Shown: piece by piece, positions 37,719 through 46,594 of the stretch
How positions within the stretch are numbered: position 1 is the stretch's first letter
Layout of the letters: every line of letters starts with the position of its first letter
Made by a program: the position numbers and the translations under genes
DNA from: an uncultured Clostridia bacterium
GTDB taxonomy: Bacteria; Bacillota; Clostridia; Lachnospirales; CAG-274
Length of the DNA: 64,000 bases
Direction of reading: 5' to 3'
NCBI GenBank assembly: GCA_947585865.1
Contig: CANPXH010000006.1
Span: forward strand, 1-64,000
The notes under the pieces: generated by a model
What the model was told of the DNA's origin: nothing
Seen by the model: the letters and a program-made list of their open reading frames with translations, nothing else
The model's database searches: none

Positions 37719-38384
37719 ATGTGCAGCTATAGTGAAGACGAATATCTTATGATTTCCGGAATACAGCATTTTGAATTTTGTCCTCGCCAGTGGGCGCTTA
37801 TACATATTGAACAGCAGTGGGCGGAAAATATACTTACTGTAGAAGGCAATATTATGCACGAAAAGGCTCACGACAGAGATTTGACGGAAACGAGAGGAGA
37901 TCTTATAATATCCAGAGGTATGCCTGTTTTTTCAAAAAGTTTAGGTGTTACAGGTGAATGTGATGTTGTGGAATTTCACAGGGATGAAAAGGGAGTGCCT
38001 CTTTATGGAAGAGAAGGCAGCTATATAGCCGTGCCTGTAGAGTACAAGAAGGGCAAGCCCAAAGAGGGCGACGAGGACAGGCTTCAGCTTGTATGTCAGG
38101 CAATGTGCCTTGAAGAAATGCTGTGTTGCACTATAGACTATGGCTACTTGTATTACGGAGAACCCAAAAAAAGAACGAAGGTCATTGTTGATGATGCCTT
38201 GAGATCAAAGGTCAAAACAGATATAAAGCAAATGCATCAATATTTCAGGAGAAAGCATACTCCCGATGTAAGGTCTTCAAAAAAATGCAGTTCCTGCTCC
38301 GTAAAAGATATATGTATGCCAAAAAGAAAAAAGTACAAATCAGTCGAAAACTATATTGAAAGCAGATTGGGAGATATAGGATGA
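37719..38384 (+). CDS. cas4: Cas4 spacer-acquisition exonuclease
   Basis: 221 residues. Family marks are GIQHFEFCPRQWALIHIEQ with the first cluster cysteine, EGNIMHEKAHD, the nuclease residues in VTGECDVVEF and VPVEYKKGKPK, and the C-terminal KKCSSCSVKDIC cysteines that complete a 4Fe-4S site. Cas4 trims prespacers and checks the adjacent motif before Cas1-Cas2 integrate them. The ATG lies 2 nt after the cas7c stop codon and the gene overlaps cas1 by 4 nt (ATGA). No strong Shine-Dalgarno site is present, so coupling to cas7c translation is likely. Confidence 0.95.
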   Translation: MCSYSEDEYLMISGIQHFEFCPRQWALIHIEQQWAENILTVEGNIMHEKAHDRDLTETRGDLIISRGMPVFSKSLGVTGECDVVEFHRDEKGVPLYGREGSYIAVPVEYKKGKPKEGDEDRLQLVCQAMCLEEMLCCTIDYGYLYYGEPKKRTKVIVDDALRSKVKTDIKQMHQYFRRKHTPDVRSSKKCSSCSVKDICMPKRKKYKSVENYIESRLGDIG

Positions 38385-39412
38385 AAAAGCTGCTTAATAC
38401 ACTTTATAATACTTCTGAAAACAGATATTTATCTCTTGATGGACTTAATATCGTTGTTTTGGAGGAAAACAAGGAAATAGGCCGTGTTCCTCTTCATAAC
38501 CTGGAGTCCGTTATTACTGTGGGATATACAGGCGTAAGTCCTGCGCTTATGGCTGCCTGTGCAGAACAAGATATTTCCATATGTTTTCTTAAGCCTGACG
38601 GCAGATTTATGGCGAGAGTAACAGGAAAAACAAGAGGCAATGTCATACTTCGCAAGACACAATATGCTTATTCTGAGGATACAAAAAGAGCCTTGGATAT
38701 ATCTGTTAATTTTATTATAGGGAAATTGTATAATTCAAAGTGGGTGCTTGAGAGAGTAAAAAGAGATCATACCATGAGGGTGGATAGCAGTAAACTTTCC
38801 CATTGTTCTGAACTTTTATCTTCATTTACCGATATGGCAAGAAGATCTGACAGCCTTGAAGAACTGAGAGGTATAGAAGGGGAAGCAGCCAGCATTTATT
38901 TTTCTGCATTTGACGAGATGATACTTCAGCAAAAAGAAAATTTCAGATTTGAAAACAGAAATCGCAGACCGCCTACAGACAATGTAAATGCTTTGCTTTC
39001 CCTTGCATATACTCTTCTTGCCAATATGTGTGCTTCCGCCGCAGAGACGGTGGGGCTGGATCCGTATGTAGGTTTCCTTCATAGAGACAGATCGGGAAGA
39101 GCATCCTTTGCTTTGGATATTATGGAAGAGTTAAGGAGCGTTTTTGCAGACAGATTTGTCATTAATATTATTAATAAAAGAGTCATATCACCAAATGATC
39201 TTACAAAGAAAGAGAATGGGGCGGTATATCTGAATGAAGATGGTAAAAAGAAATTTTTTACGGCATTTCAGAACAGAAAAAAGGATATGATAACACATCC
39301 GTTTTTAGGCGAGAAAATAGAATGGGGCATGGTGCCCTATGTACAGGCGCTGCTTTTTTCGAGGTATCTGAGAGGAGATTTGGATCAGTATCCCCCGTTT
39401 TTATGGAAGTAG
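38381..39412 (+). CDS. cas1: Cas1 integrase of spacer acquisition (type I-C)
   Basis: 343 residues. The N-terminal beta domain is followed by the helical catalytic domain with GIEGEAASIYFSAFD (Glu ligand), RPPTDNVNALLSLAYTLL, DPYVGFLHRDRSGRASFALDIMEE (His and Asp ligands) and a C-terminal part ending LFSRYLRGDLDQYPPF. All metal-binding positions are present. With Cas2 it inserts new spacers at the leader end of the array. The start overlaps the cas4 stop, which is typical where the two work together. Confidence 0.97.
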   Translation: MKKLLNTLYNTSENRYLSLDGLNIVVLEENKEIGRVPLHNLESVITVGYTGVSPALMAACAEQDISICFLKPDGRFMARVTGKTRGNVILRKTQYAYSEDTKRALDISVNFIIGKLYNSKWVLERVKRDHTMRVDSSKLSHCSELLSSFTDMARRSDSLEELRGIEGEAASIYFSAFDEMILQQKENFRFENRNRRPPTDNVNALLSLAYTLLANMCASAAETVGLDPYVGFLHRDRSGRASFALDIMEELRSVFADRFVINIINKRVISPNDLTKKENGAVYLNEDGKKKFFTAFQNRKKDMITHPFLGEKIEWGMVPYVQALLFSRYLRGDLDQYPPFLWK

Positions 39413-39420
39413 GTGATAAT

Positions 39421-39711
39421 ATGCTTGTTTTGATTACTTATGATGTGTCTACTGAAACAAGGGAAGGAAGAGCAAGGCTAAGAAAGGTTGCAAAGCAGTG
39501 TGTCAATTATGGACAAAGGGTGCAGAATTCAGTCTTTGAGTGTGAAATGGATGCCGCTAAAGCAAGAGAAGTAAAAAATATTTTGGAAGGGATCATAGAT
39601 AAGGAGCATGACAGCTTAAGATTTTACTGCTTGGGAAATAATTATAAAAATAAGGTCGAACATATTGGTGTGAAGCCGGGGTTTGATATTAATGAACCGT
39701 TGGTATTATAG
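39421..39711 (+). CDS. cas2: Cas2 adaptation subunit
   Basis: 96 residues starting MLVLITYDVSTET; GTAGGTGATA precedes the ATG. A longer in-frame extension overlapping cas1 is unlikely, because the conserved beta strand with the catalytic-position Asp of ITYDVS should be at the N-terminus. Further marks are RLRKVAKQCVNYGQRVQNSVFEC and LRFYCLGNNYKNKVEHIG. Cas2 forms the dimeric core of the Cas1-Cas2 integration complex. It is the last gene of the operon, and the array begins 160 nt downstream. Confidence 0.96.
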   Translation: MLVLITYDVSTETREGRARLRKVAKQCVNYGQRVQNSVFECEMDAAKAREVKNILEGIIDKEHDSLRFYCLGNNYKNKVEHIGVKPGFDINEPLVL

Positions 39712-39870
39712 TGCGAATATAAGTCAGACATAATTATGCAGGATGTTTCGCACTTAAAAAAACGGTAATTATACTGATTTTTCTCAAGAAAAATTTGTTT
39801 TATGCCGTATATTTGTATATTATATACATTCTATAAATTATTATATAAATAAATTTTGTAATAATTTACT
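39712..39870 (+). promoter_or_regulatory. CRISPR leader
   Basis: An AT-rich 159-nt stretch between the cas2 stop and the first repeat, with no gene. The cas-proximal side is taken as the leader because repeats here are uniform, whereas the far end carries variant and truncated repeats. It should hold the array promoter and the Cas1-Cas2 docking signals. No single promoter stands out; several overlapping TATATA-like boxes lie at 39801-39850. Confidence 0.75.
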
Positions 39871-42599
39871 GTCACTCCCCACACGGGGAGTGTGGATTGA
39901 AATGTTGTAAACGATGATGTCAAGGAGGAAGTATATATCGTCACTCCCCACACGGGGAGTGTGGATTGAAATTTTTGAAGGGAGGGATAAAATGAAAGCA
40001 ACACTGTCACTCCCCACACGGGGAGTGTGGATTGAAATATTATCATGGAGTACATCGGTAGAGAGTTGGTAAGTCACTCCCCACACGGGGAGTGTGGATT
40101 GAAATATTGCTGATAGAGCATCTGTTACAATGTCTGATACTGTCACTCCCCACACGGGGAGTGTGGATTGAAATAATGCTTGTATCCTCGCTGCCACAGA
40201 AAGGGCAAGTCACTCCCCACACGGGGAGTGTGGATTGAAATCTCGTTGTAGTTATAGTTTGTCATAATATAGACCGTCACTCCCCACACGGGGAGTGTGG
40301 ATTGAAATATATCTCTATCTATAGCCTTGGCAATAGCCTGCCCTGGTCACTCCCCACACGGGGAGTGTGGATTGAAATCTCGTTGTAGTTATAGTTTGTC
40401 ATAATATAGACCTCGTCACTCCCCACACGGGGAGTGTGGATTGAAATTTTAAAACTACAGATTTTTTGCTATTCTGTATTAAAGTCACTCCCCACACGGG
40501 GAGTGTGGATTGAAATAACCGTTTTTTGGATGCCTCTAAGGGCTTGAAATATGTCACTCCCCACACGGGGAGTGTGGATTGAAATTGTTATTAAATATCT
40601 TTTATACCAAGATAACATCGTCACTCCCCACACGGGGAGTGTGGATTGAAATATCATTGATGTAATTGTAAATATCGTTGTACATTGTCACTCCCCACAC
40701 GGGGAGTGTGGATTGAAATTTGTAAGGACAGGCTATGTCCTGTGTGTCAGTTTAGGCGTCACTCCCCACACGGGGAGTGTGGATTGAAATTTGATATTTG
40801 CCTTAGTACCGCCGCTTCTCTCTCGTCACTCCCCACACGGGGAGTGTGGATTGAAATTTTATATCTAAAACCCAATGCACGCTTTAACAAAGTCACTCCC
40901 CACACGGGGAGTGTGGATTGAAATCGCCTGCCTGCACAAATGATATTGTGCTGATAAACGTCACTCCCCACACGGGGAGTGTGGATTGAAATTGTCTATT
41001 GTATAACGTTATACAATTTGATATAAGTCACTCCCCGCATGGGGAGTGTGGATTGAAATCCCAAGACGTGAAAGGCGGCTTGCAGACGAGATAGTCACTC
41101 CCCGCATGGGGAGTGTGGATTGAAATCCAGGACAATGAACCTATAAAGGGCGAAGGCTCCAGTCACTCCCCGCATGGGGAGTGTGGATTGAAATATTTTG
41201 GTATAAAGACTTTGATAGTATGGCAAAAGTCACTCCCCGCATGGGGAGTGTGGATTGAAATATTTACATCACTGTAATTCTTTACAGAGGAGCAGTGTCA
41301 CTCCCCGCATGGGGAGTGTGGATTGAAATCTATTTTTGCCATAAAAGGTTTTGCGAATACGATTGTCACTCCCCGCATGGGGAGTGTGGATTGAAATCTT
41401 GTAATTAATATGGCTAACCTCAAAGAAAACAGGTCACTCCCCGCATGGGGAGTGTGGATTGAAATAAGCAAGCGTTGGACTCCTCTTCGAAGATGACAGC
41501 GTCACTCCCCGCAAGGGGAGTGTGGATTGAAATCAATCTATATTCGAAGGAAAATAATTTAATTTGCGTCACTCCCCACACGGGGAGTGTGGATTGAAAT
41601 TGTGCTGTGCCTTACAGCTGCAGTAGATGTCCAGGTCACTCCCCACACGGGGAGTGTGGATTGAAATCCTTGTCGTAAGTGTGTCAAGGGGTCTGTCAAC
41701 CGGTCACTCCCCACATGGGGAGTGTGGATTGAAATCCGGATAGGCTTAGGACAGTACAAGAGGATTTGGGTCACTCCCCGCATGGGGAGTGTGGATTGAA
41801 ATCGTGGAATACAGAAAACAGGGAGGCACATAATGAGTCACTCCCCGCATGGGGAGTGTGGATTGAAATTGGAGCTATCTGGAATACATCGGAGCAAAAG
41901 AACCATGTCACTCCCCGCATGGGGAGTGTGGATTGAAATGTTATTCAGCCTGTACTTATCCTCATCGGTCAACAGTCACTCCCCGCATGGGGAGTGTGGA
42001 TTGAAATTGATTTATACAGCAGATACCCTAGAGAAAAGCGAAGTCACTCCCCACACGGGGAGTGTGGATTGAAATAATCCTATTCTTAATTGTTAATATA
42101 ACATACATAGTCACTCCCCACACGGGGAGTGTGGATTGAAATCCAACCTTTAACTTCCAGGGCTACGTCAAAGGCAGTCACTCCCCACACGGGGAGTGTG
42201 GATTGAAATAAGCTGGAAAGGGATTAAATTGCTTGCCCAAAGTGGTCACTCCCCACACGGGGAGTGTGGATTGAAATCCCATATCATCGTATGGGGTTAT
42301 AAGCTCTCTAATAGTCACTCCCCACACGGGGAGTGTGGATTGAAATTTATAGCGTTGATAACGTCAACGCTAACGTTTGTTGTCACTCCCCACACGGGGA
42401 GTATGGATTGAAATTGAGGATAATATGTTTACATCCTCTGTAAGATCAAGTCACTCCCCACACGAGGAGTGTGGATTGAAATAATGAAATTGTTGTTGAT
42501 TTACTTGCTGAGCAAAGGTCACTCCCCGCATGGGGAGTGTGGATTGAAATTTCAAGATGAGTAACTATATTGTCCGGGTCCGGCGTCACTCCCCGCACG
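39871..42599 (+). CRISPR. Type I-C CRISPR array: 40 full repeats, 1 truncated repeat, 40 spacers
   Basis: The 33-nt repeat runs from GTCACTCCCC through GGGGAGTG to GGATTGAAAT. CACTCCCC and GGGGAGTG form an 8-bp stem with a 4-nt loop, and ATTGAAAT forms the 5' handle usual for type I-C. Repeat starts were counted at 39871, 39940, 40006, 40073, 40142 and so on to 42518, with a 15-nt truncated copy at 42585. Spacers are 33-38 nt, mostly 34-36. The loop is ACAC in repeats 1-17, 26-27 and 33-39, GCAT in 18-24, 29-32 and 40, GCAA in 25 and ACAT in 28. Repeats 38 and 39 carry point changes outside the loop. Transcription in the plus direction from the leader is expected. Confidence 0.98.
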
Positions 42600-42694
42600 A
42601 AAGCGCAGATGCTAAAAAGGCTGTTATCCGGTAATAACCACTGTTTTTTATACTGCATTAAAACAAGGGGTGATAGCGCAATAAAAGGTGTGCA

Positions 42695-42747
42695 TTAAAA
42701 ATAAATAACGGCAGACAGGTTCGATACAAAAGCGATCCTATCTGCCG
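42695..42747 (-). terminator. Terminator of the partner-switching operon
   Basis: On the minus strand CGGCAGATAGG pairs with CCTGTCTGCCG (one mismatch) around a 17-nt loop and is followed by a T-rich tail. It lies 20 nt after the stop of the last operon gene. The 95 nt between it and the array hold nothing recognisable. Confidence 0.75.
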
Positions 42748-42766
42748 ATAATACAATAAGGATATA

Positions 42767-43363
42767 CTAATCAAATTTCTTTTTGATTATAATATCCACC
42801 TTTTTCCCTTTGACGCCCACGATAACATCATCGGCAATATTTGCGATGATAGATTTTTCGAGTTCATCCCATTCTTCTGTGTTATTATCCACATTTTCCT
42901 TATAGTTGCTAAGTGACCATGAGTTTACGTACATAGTTTCAACGCCTGAGCCCATATCATAGAAATTGTACCAGCCGTTTTCGGCGCCCATTTTTGACAC
43001 TTCTATGAAATCCCCCAGCATATTTTCCGCCATGACCTTGATCTTGTTCATAATACCTGTTGAAGCGGCATTTTTTCCGGAGCTTGATACGGAAAGTATA
43101 TTTTCCTTGTCAAATACGGAAAGACCTTTTGATTTTATTGATGCATGGAGTTCAAAATCAGGGCCGTTATTTTCTATCCAAAATTCACCGCTGCCTATTT
43201 CAAGAAGTTCCGGCAGCATACTCACAAGCTCCTCTGCAAGGAGCCTTAAGTAAAGAGCTTGCTTTTTTTCAAGCTTGTTGTATTCGGCAGATTTTTCCAC
43301 TTCCGTAAATATGGCATTGTATGTCGATCTGTCATTTGAAATTGTGCAGATATCTGTTTTCAT
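42767..43363 (-). CDS. ATPase-like regulatory protein of the partner-switching operon
   Basis: 198 residues, starting MKTDICTISNDRS after GAAGGAAGGAATAAAT; a start 24 nt upstream has no better site. The segment YLRLLAEELVSMLPELLE resembles the N-box helix of GHKL ATPases, and the SSSGKNAASTGIM stretch could be the nucleotide-lid loop, but classic G boxes are weak. I recall this protein as a conserved clostridial companion of PP2C/STAS genes. It ends with IIANIADDVIVGVKG and a basic tail. Its role as an anti-sigma-type kinase or its degenerate homologue is inferred. Co-transcribed: it begins about 25 nt after the phosphatase gene. Confidence 0.6.
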   Translation of the reverse strand: MKTDICTISNDRSTYNAIFTEVEKSAEYNKLEKKQALYLRLLAEELVSMLPELLEIGSGEFWIENNGPDFELHASIKSKGLSVFDKENILSVSSSGKNAASTGIMNKIKVMAENMLGDFIEVSKMGAENGWYNFYDMGSGVETMYVNSWSLSNYKENVDNNTEEWDELEKSIIANIADDVIVGVKGKKVDIIIKKKFD

Positions 43364-43387
43364 ATTTATTCCTTCCTTCTGTATCAT

Positions 43388-46213
43388 TTATTGATTTAAT
43401 GCCAATGTTACTTTTAAAACGTTTTTGCCGTTTTCATATTTATAATCTACACATTCAGCCATTTTTTTGACCATAAAGATACCAAGACCGCCTATGCTGC
43501 GTTCCTCGGCAGACAATGTGATATCGGGCGCTTCGGCCTCAAGGGGATTATAAGGCTTGCCGTTGTCTTGAAAGAGCAGGTCAAGTTTGCCGTTATCTAT
43601 TGCATAACTGATCTCTGCCAGTGAAGCGCTGCTGTAGTTTATTATATTTGAGGCTATCTCGTCTATCACTATGCTGACCTTGCCGGATATCTTAGGGATA
43701 ACATCGAGCTTTGAGGTTGTTTGCTGGGCAAAATCGCTTACGATAATATTTGCATTTTTATTGGGTATAAATGCAAGTCTGTATTCATCCATAATATAAT
43801 TGAGCCTAAAGCTCAGCATAGTAATATCATCAAATTGAGGCGCATCGCCTGCGAAGCGGTCTATGTCTTTTTTGATATATTTACACAGGCAGCTTATATC
43901 AGAGCTTATTTCATCTTTGTCAACGGAATTTATAAGCTCCAAAAGTCTGTCTTCTCCGTAGAACTCCTCATTTTCGTCAATGGCCTCTGTGGCACCATCG
44001 GTATAAAGATGTATGATATCCCCGGGCAAAAGCTGTATTTGGCTCTTGCGGTAGCGCACTCCATCCATGCCTGCCAGTATAAAGCCTGTGCGCTGCTTTT
44101 CATATGTAAATTTACCGTCGGAATGGCGTATAAGAGGAGGATTATGGCCTGCATTCGCTATTCTCATAAGTCCTGTTTTCAAATCGACTATACCCATCCA
44201 TGCTGTCACAAACATACCTGCGCCGTTGTTTTCACACAGCTTTTCGTTAGCCTGCGTAAATATTTCATCTACATCCATGCCGCTTTCCGCCAAGTCTTTT
44301 ATGATAGTTTTTGCCTTCATCATAAACATTGCCGCCGGTATACCTTTGCCCGATACGTCGGCAATGAGAAAAGCTATGCTTGAATTGCCTGTCATATAGA
44401 AATCGTAGAAATCGCCGCCTACTTCCTTGGCGGTATTCATCTGGGCATAAATATCAAAATCCTTGCGGCCGGGGTAGGGCGGAAAGATCGAAGGTAGGGC
44501 AGAGTGCTGTATCTGCTTTGCAAATTCAAGCTCCTCATCGATCTTTGCGGAAGCCTCGGCAATATATCTCTTAAGTGTGCTGACGGTTGAATTTATATCA
44601 TCTGAAAGGGATGCAAATTCCTCATTGTCACGTACATTTACAGTTACGTCAAGATTACCGTCGGTGATTTTTGAAAGAGCGTGGTTTACCTCTATAAGGT
44701 TATCTATTATAAGCTTTTTGATAAGGAAGTAGACCAAGCCGAAAAGTGCGGAAAATATGAGTATCTGCATAAACACGCTCAAGTATACGGAAACATCACG
44801 CATAAATCTTGCTTCCGTTTCGGGTATGGCGCCGAAGATGTAATAGCCCTCGGTATATAAATAGGCCGCCAAATAGGCGATATCGTCAATATCGATACAG
44901 AATATTTTACCTTCTTGGGTATCCCTTGCGTTAAAATTTATGTTTTCGGGAACTACGCTGTTTTTGCTGACAATATTCATATCTCTGTCGAATATAACGA
45001 CAAAGCCGTTATTTCCTATATGTCTGTTGTTTGCCATCCTGCCTACGTAGCTGCTTATGTCTGTTTGGAACTCTTCGGCATCATAACCTATTTGCAGAAA
45101 GCTCTTGTCGTCAATAGCCACGGCGCCGTATTTTCGTGAGGCTGTGCTGTTAATTGATTGTGACTGATATGCCTGTGCGTAGGAATATTCCCCGCCCGAC
45201 ATATGCTCCATAAATTCCTTTGACTGCTCGCCTGTATTCATATCATAGCCGATATATTTCGGATCTGTGGAATTTATTATAATGCCGTCAAGGCCAACAA
45301 TATTTATTTCCTTAACGGCGGATCTGTTTGCAAGTCCTCTCAGAAAATCCATGCTTTTGTCTTGAGAAGCAATGTATTCTGATTTTATACTTTCCGCTTT
45401 GGCAATAAGGTTTTCGTCAGAGGCGTCGGTTATATCCTTGTGAACGTCATCAAGAGCCTTTTGAATAACAGAGCCTGTTTCCGTGTCGGACATATTGCTC
45501 TGAACCACATATGTATAAAGGCTCGTGATCACATATGTTACGAATATACATATTAGCAGCCACATTTGGAACATGTGGGAGATATGTTTTTTTTCACTTC
45601 TTTTGGCATTTTTATCTTTGCCCAAAAGGGATATGGCAAGCACCGCTGCGCCCGTTGAAAAGCCGTTGTACAACATCATGGGCAATGAGCATATCTTTAC
45701 AAAGCCGAATGCCGTACTGAGGTCGTTGGCATTTGTAAAAAATATCATAAGCATATGGATGACTTCGCACATCATTCCTATGCCCAAAGCAAAAAGCCAT
45801 CCCGGCTTTTTGTCGTCAAACATATATTTTCTCAAAATTGCGGCAAGGAAGCCTGCAAGTGCGGTGGATACGGAACAGGCAAGCTGGGTATATGTTCCCG
45901 TAAGGCCGAAAATAGCGGAGATATAGCGGTAAAGACCGCCTATGATACCTGCTATGATGCCGGCCTTGCCGCCAAATATAAGTCCCGCACAAAGAGGAGC
46001 GGCGTCTCGTACATTCATCATGGTGCCGCCGCCCACATCCAAGCCTCCCATATTTGTGCTGGCATATGCAGCTATTATGCCGAATAATATACCTATTATC
46101 CATTGCCTTTTGCCATAGGATATCTTTCCGAAGGAGCTTTTCTTTTCTGCGATATATATTAATACAGCCAACAGCGTGTTTAATATAGCTGTCAGCATAA
46201 TATTAAAATTCAT
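43388..46213 (-). CDS. Membrane sensor with PP2C (SpoIIE/RsbU) phosphatase and C-terminal RsbW-like ATPase domain
   Basis: 941 residues. Order: an N-terminal 5TM-LYT-type membrane domain (about 1-200; DVGGGTMMNVRDAAPLCAGL), another membrane helix near 215, an extracellular sensor of about 230 residues, a helix near 470, a HAMP segment (about 495-550) ending in a coiled coil, and the PP2C domain (about 565-780) with EVGGDFYDF, ADVSGKGIPAAMFM, NAGHNPPL, YTDGATEA and FDDITML. A GHKL domain follows (about 800-940) with IDEIASNIINYS (N-box), FQDNGKPYNPL and GGLGIFMVKK (G-box). RsbU-type phosphatases dephosphorylate STAS proteins, while RsbW-type ATPases phosphorylate them and bind sigma factor. 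Having both in one chain makes it a compact two-way switch. AAGGAGGACAAT precedes the ATG. Confidence 0.9.
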   Translation of the reverse strand: MNFNIMLTAILNTLLAVLIYIAEKKSSFGKISYGKRQWIIGILFGIIAAYASTNMGGLDVGGGTMMNVRDAAPLCAGLIFGGKAGIIAGIIGGLYRYISAIFGLTGTYTQLACSVSTALAGFLAAILRKYMFDDKKPGWLFALGIGMMCEVIHMLMIFFTNANDLSTAFGFVKICSLPMMLYNGFSTGAAVLAISLLGKDKNAKRSEKKHISHMFQMWLLICIFVTYVITSLYTYVVQSNMSDTETGSVIQKALDDVHKDITDASDENLIAKAESIKSEYIASQDKSMDFLRGLANRSAVKEINIVGLDGIIINSTDPKYIGYDMNTGEQSKEFMEHMSGGEYSYAQAYQSQSINSTASRKYGAVAIDDKSFLQIGYDAEEFQTDISSYVGRMANNRHIGNNGFVVIFDRDMNIVSKNSVVPENINFNARDTQEGKIFCIDIDDIAYLAAYLYTEGYYIFGAIPETEARFMRDVSVYLSVFMQILIFSALFGLVYFLIKKLIIDNLIEVNHALSKITDGNLDVTVNVRDNEEFASLSDDINSTVSTLKRYIAEASAKIDEELEFAKQIQHSALPSIFPPYPGRKDFDIYAQMNTAKEVGGDFYDFYMTGNSSIAFLIADVSGKGIPAAMFMMKAKTIIKDLAESGMDVDEIFTQANEKLCENNGAGMFVTAWMGIVDLKTGLMRIANAGHNPPLIRHSDGKFTYEKQRTGFILAGMDGVRYRKSQIQLLPGDIIHLYTDGATEAIDENEEFYGEDRLLELINSVDKDEISSDISCLCKYIKKDIDRFAGDAPQFDDITMLSFRLNYIMDEYRLAFIPNKNANIIVSDFAQQTTSKLDVIPKISGKVSIVIDEIASNIINYSSASLAEISYAIDNGKLDLLFQDNGKPYNPLEAEAPDITLSAEERSIGGLGIFMVKKMAECVDYKYENGKNVLKVTLALNQ

Positions 46214-46236
46214 ATTGTCCTCCTTATAAATGGCGG

Positions 46237-46533
46237 TTATTCAATGGTAAGTATATCGGCAAAGCCTGTGATATCAAATACTCCCATAATTACTTCGTTT
46301 ACGCCTGAGACAGTCATGCCTCCTTTTGCATTCATGGCCTTTTGCGCTTTTAAGAGTATACGAAGTCCTGCTGAAGAGATGTATTCGAGCTCGCTGAAAT
46401 CAAAGCGAAGCTCTTTTGCTTCTTCAAGAATGTCATTGAGCTTTGCTTCAAGCTCCGGAACAGTTACGGAATCAAGTCTGCCGGAAAGCGCTACGTTTAC
46501 CTTTCCGTTTTCGTTAGTGGTGTTAATAGTCAT
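46237..46533 (-). CDS. STAS-domain anti-sigma-factor antagonist (RsbV/SpoIIAA-like)
   Basis: 98 residues starting MTINTTNENGKVNVALSG. AAGGAGGGG sits 6 nt before this ATG; the longer frame has no ribosome site. The conserved loop ELEYISSAGLRILL carries the serine expected to be phosphorylated. GRLDSVTVPELEAKL and ITGFADIL match the family. In partner switching the unphosphorylated form captures the anti-sigma ATPase. It is the first gene of the operon, followed by the phosphatase/ATPase fusion 24 nt on, which supplies both its kinase and its phosphatase candidates. The target sigma factor is not in the window. Confidence 0.92.
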   Translation of the reverse strand: MTINTTNENGKVNVALSGRLDSVTVPELEAKLNDILEEAKELRFDFSELEYISSAGLRILLKAQKAMNAKGGMTVSGVNEVIMGVFDITGFADILTIE

Positions 46534-46565
46534 ATACGACCCCTCCTTATAATTTTTATATAAAT

Positions 46566-46594
46566 ATTTTGACATTGTTTTTGCTTTGTGTCAA
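46566..46594 (-). promoter_or_regulatory. Promoter of the partner-switching operon
   Basis: On the minus strand TTGACA (46594-46589), 17 nt, CAAAAT (46571-46566). The -35 overlaps the metK stop codon region. The -35 is perfect and the -10 weak. Confidence 0.55.

Noticed and set aside
39831..42658. Open frames within the CRISPR array
   Set aside because: They are translations of the 33-nt repeat on both strands; repeating residues such as STLPVWGVT or HSPHGECGLK show their origin.
43721..45926. Plus-strand frames opposite the phosphatase gene
   Set aside because: The minus-strand gene is clearly coding with ordered domains; the plus frames lack starts and motifs.
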